Shown piece by piece: positions 62,779 to 64,000 of a stretch of 64,000 nt of DNA. The stretch's first letter is position 1. Each line of letters opens with the position of its first letter. Made by a program: the position numbers and the translations under genes. Source of the DNA: an uncultured Bacteroidota bacterium (GTDB lineage Bacteria > Bacteroidota > Bacteroidia > Chitinophagales > Saprospiraceae); NCBI GenBank assembly GCA_937872515.1, contig CALMSX010000074.1, positions 1 to 64,000 of the forward strand, written 5' to 3'. Under the pieces are notes generated by a model. The model made no database searches. It was not told where the DNA came from and saw only the letters and a list, made by a program, of their open reading frames with translations.

Positions 62779-63588
62779 TTATTTTGACAAATCTGCCACC
62801 TTTAACATCTGGTCTTCTACGTGATGGACCAATTCGGTGTAATGGGGATCACGTTTTGTGTCACGGTTTCTTTTTAAAGGTAAGTCTACGGGAATATGAG
62901 TGGCAAAATTAGATGGGGCACTTTTCATAATGTAGATATCATCACCCAGGTAAACCGCTTCCCCAATGTCGTGAGTGACAAAAAGAATGGTGGAATGGAA
63001 TTTTTCCCACAGGCTTGTTAACAAATCCTGCATCTGCATCCTGGTTTTGACATCCAGGGCTCCGAAAGGTTCATCCATTAATAACATGGTAGGATTGGCA
63101 ACCAGGCTCCTGGCTATGGCTACTCTCTGAAGTTGACCGCCAGAGAGGGTTGGGTACATGGCATACTTATGTTGATGTCCCTCTAAGCCTACCAATTGGA
63201 TCATTTCCATGGCCTTTTCTTCCCGTTCTTTTTTAGCAACACCTTTAAACTGCAAGGATAGCGCCACATTTTCAAGCACCGTCAACCAGGGCAGACTTGA
63301 ATATTGCTGGAAAACCATACTGATCCGGGTGTCCTTATCCACTAATTTTTCATTGACATAGACAAAGCCTTCTGTTGGCTTTTGAAGGCCGGCAATATAA
63401 CGCAGGAGAGTAGATTTGCCACAACCAGACATACCGAGGATGATGATAAACTGCCCCTGGCCTGGTTTGTCTTCTACTATTAAATCCAGGTCCTTGATAA
63501 TCCAGGAGTGCCCCCCATCGTAACTCTGTCCTATGCCATCCAATCTAATGATGTTGGCCTGATCCGGTTTATCATTGAATGTAATCAT
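62779..63588 (-). CDS. ABC transporter ATPase (SsuB/TauB-type)
   Basis: The 269-residue protein starts at the ATG at 63588, 4 bases into the permease stop (ATGA). It contains Walker A LGMSGCGKSTLLRYIAGL, Q-loop FQQYSSLPWLTVLENV, signature LSGGQLQRVAIARSL, Walker B MLLMDEPFGALD and the His switch VTHDIGEAV. The pattern MVFQQ and LPWLTVLENVALSL is that of nitrate/sulfonate/taurine-type ATPases. The substrate-binding protein is not in the window. A longer frame to 63663 adds 25 residues of read-through from the permease. Confidence 0.9.
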   Translation of the reverse strand: MITFNDKPDQANIIRLDGIGQSYDGGHSWIIKDLDLIVEDKPGQGQFIIILGMSGCGKSTLLRYIAGLQKPTEGFVYVNEKLVDKDTRISMVFQQYSSLPWLTVLENVALSLQFKGVAKKEREEKAMEMIQLVGLEGHQHKYAMYPTLSGGQLQRVAIARSLVANPTMLLMDEPFGALDVKTRMQMQDLLTSLWEKFHSTILFVTHDIGEAVYLGDDIYIMKSAPSNFATHIPVDLPLKRNRDTKRDPHYTELVHHVEDQMLKVADLSK

Positions 63589-64000
63589 GACTTCACTTTG
63601 TTTTTGATCCAACGATAAACGATAACAAAAGCCACCAATAAAAAGGCAAGATTTATGACCCAAAGTCTATCTCCGAAAAAATAATGCAATGGGCGGAAGT
63701 GGCCAAATATTCCAGTAATCTCGTTGATGGCCAGCAGCATGTAAATGAATAAAGCTGCGTAAGCCACTACATTTCCAACAAAGCCAAGGGTATCTGAAAG
63801 TAAACTTACCGTTTGGGATTTACTGGCAGCATTCTCCTTTAATTGATACTTATGGGGGAAAAGTTTTCTATCCAGGTATTTAAACACCCTGTCCTGAACG
63901 ACACCAATCAGCATGATTAATATAAGGAGGGCAAACATCTTATCAACCCTACCCTGTCGGGCTGAAGGGCCATGCAATAAAAATCCAATTCCTCCCTCAG
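63585..64000 (-). CDS. ABC transporter permease, partial (C-terminal part)
   Basis: Only the last 138 residues are in the window and the frame stays open to base 64000. KMFALLILIMLIGVVQDRVFKYLDRKLFPHKY corresponds to the last helix and C-terminus of SsuC/TauC-type permeases. A further 85 residues follow, with two extra hydrophobic segments (FVGNVVAYAALFIYMLLAINEI and LWVINLAFLLVAFVIVYRWI), so the protein is longer than the usual permease. It overlaps the ATPase start by 4 bases. Confidence 0.8.
   Translation of the reverse strand, partial: EGGIGFLLHGPSARQGRVDKMFALLILIMLIGVVQDRVFKYLDRKLFPHKYQLKENAASKSQTVSLLSDTLGFVGNVVAYAALFIYMLLAINEITGIFGHFRPLHYFFGDRLWVINLAFLLVAFVIVYRWIKNKVKS

Overview
The window reads as a chromosomal stretch of a Bacteroidota bacterium, most likely from the Saprospiria/Chitinophagia side of the phylum. 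The evidence is threefold. Several exported proteins end in type IX secretion (T9SS) type A sorting domains. Promoter -7 boxes of the Bacteroidota form TAnnTTTG lie upstream of many genes, at least five with a TTG/TTTG -33 box 19-20 bases away. A 1402-residue surface protein has the Cys-rich HYR-like plus dockerin-like layout I associate with Saprospiraceae. The assignment is inference from content; there is no rRNA or other phylogenetic marker here beyond protein families. Most of the window is housekeeping, with no prophage, insertion sequence, CRISPR array or defence island.

Region by region. 1-5.3 kb (minus): an ATP-grasp enzyme with a histone-H1-like Lys/Ala/Pro tail that leaves the window, a small membrane protein, an acyltransferase, pyrophosphatase, a peroxiredoxin-like protein and malate dehydrogenase. 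5.6-9.6 kb (plus): a secreted M43-type metalloprotease, sucC and xseA. 9.6-14 kb: a UPF1/IGHMBP2-like helicase, ubiX, an acetyltransferase, an Smr protein and a second ATP-grasp enzyme. 14.2-18 kb: dnaG with a nuclease-like HsdR_N protein, a Rof-like antiterminator with a putative hydrolase, and a DUF2007 protein. 18-26 kb: a Crp/Fnr regulator, tmRNA, arginine deiminase, a DUF2911 protein, an acyl-CoA carboxylase beta subunit and pgk/gap. 26-36.7 kb: an FtsX-type permease with a HExxH protein, a TPR/PD40/SPOR envelope protein, trmH, a PBP1-like lipoprotein, guaA, lpdA, tRNA-Ala and two small exported proteins. 36.7-40.6 kb (minus): a Nudix-like protein, dolichol-phosphate-mannose-synthase-like enzyme, ArsC-like protein, hemF and a MATE exporter. 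40.7-48.9 kb (plus): the tightly packed purC-kinase-pfkA-unknown operon, an NSS transporter with a 47-residue MetS-like subunit, a TonB-like protein, a PLP enzyme and an outer-membrane protein. 49-58 kb: a TPR protein, gyrA, a glycosyltransferase, and a minus-strand operon of ECF sigma factor, anti-sigma-like/beta-barrel fusion and lipoprotein, followed by an amphipathic-repeat protein. 58-64 kb (minus): the giant surface protein, a probable small RNA with its own promoter and terminator, and a SsuB/TauB-type ABC ATPase with the end of its permease.

Several genes connect through central metabolism (mdh, sucC, lpdA, gap, pgk, pfkA, ppa), with envelope and secretion genes interleaved. The parts most worth follow-up are the sigma/anti-sigma-barrel/lipoprotein operon (54.2-57.1 kb), the small RNA at about 62.5-62.65 kb, and the ATP-grasp protein with the DNA-binding-like tail at the left edge. 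None is proven to be a new system from sequence alone.
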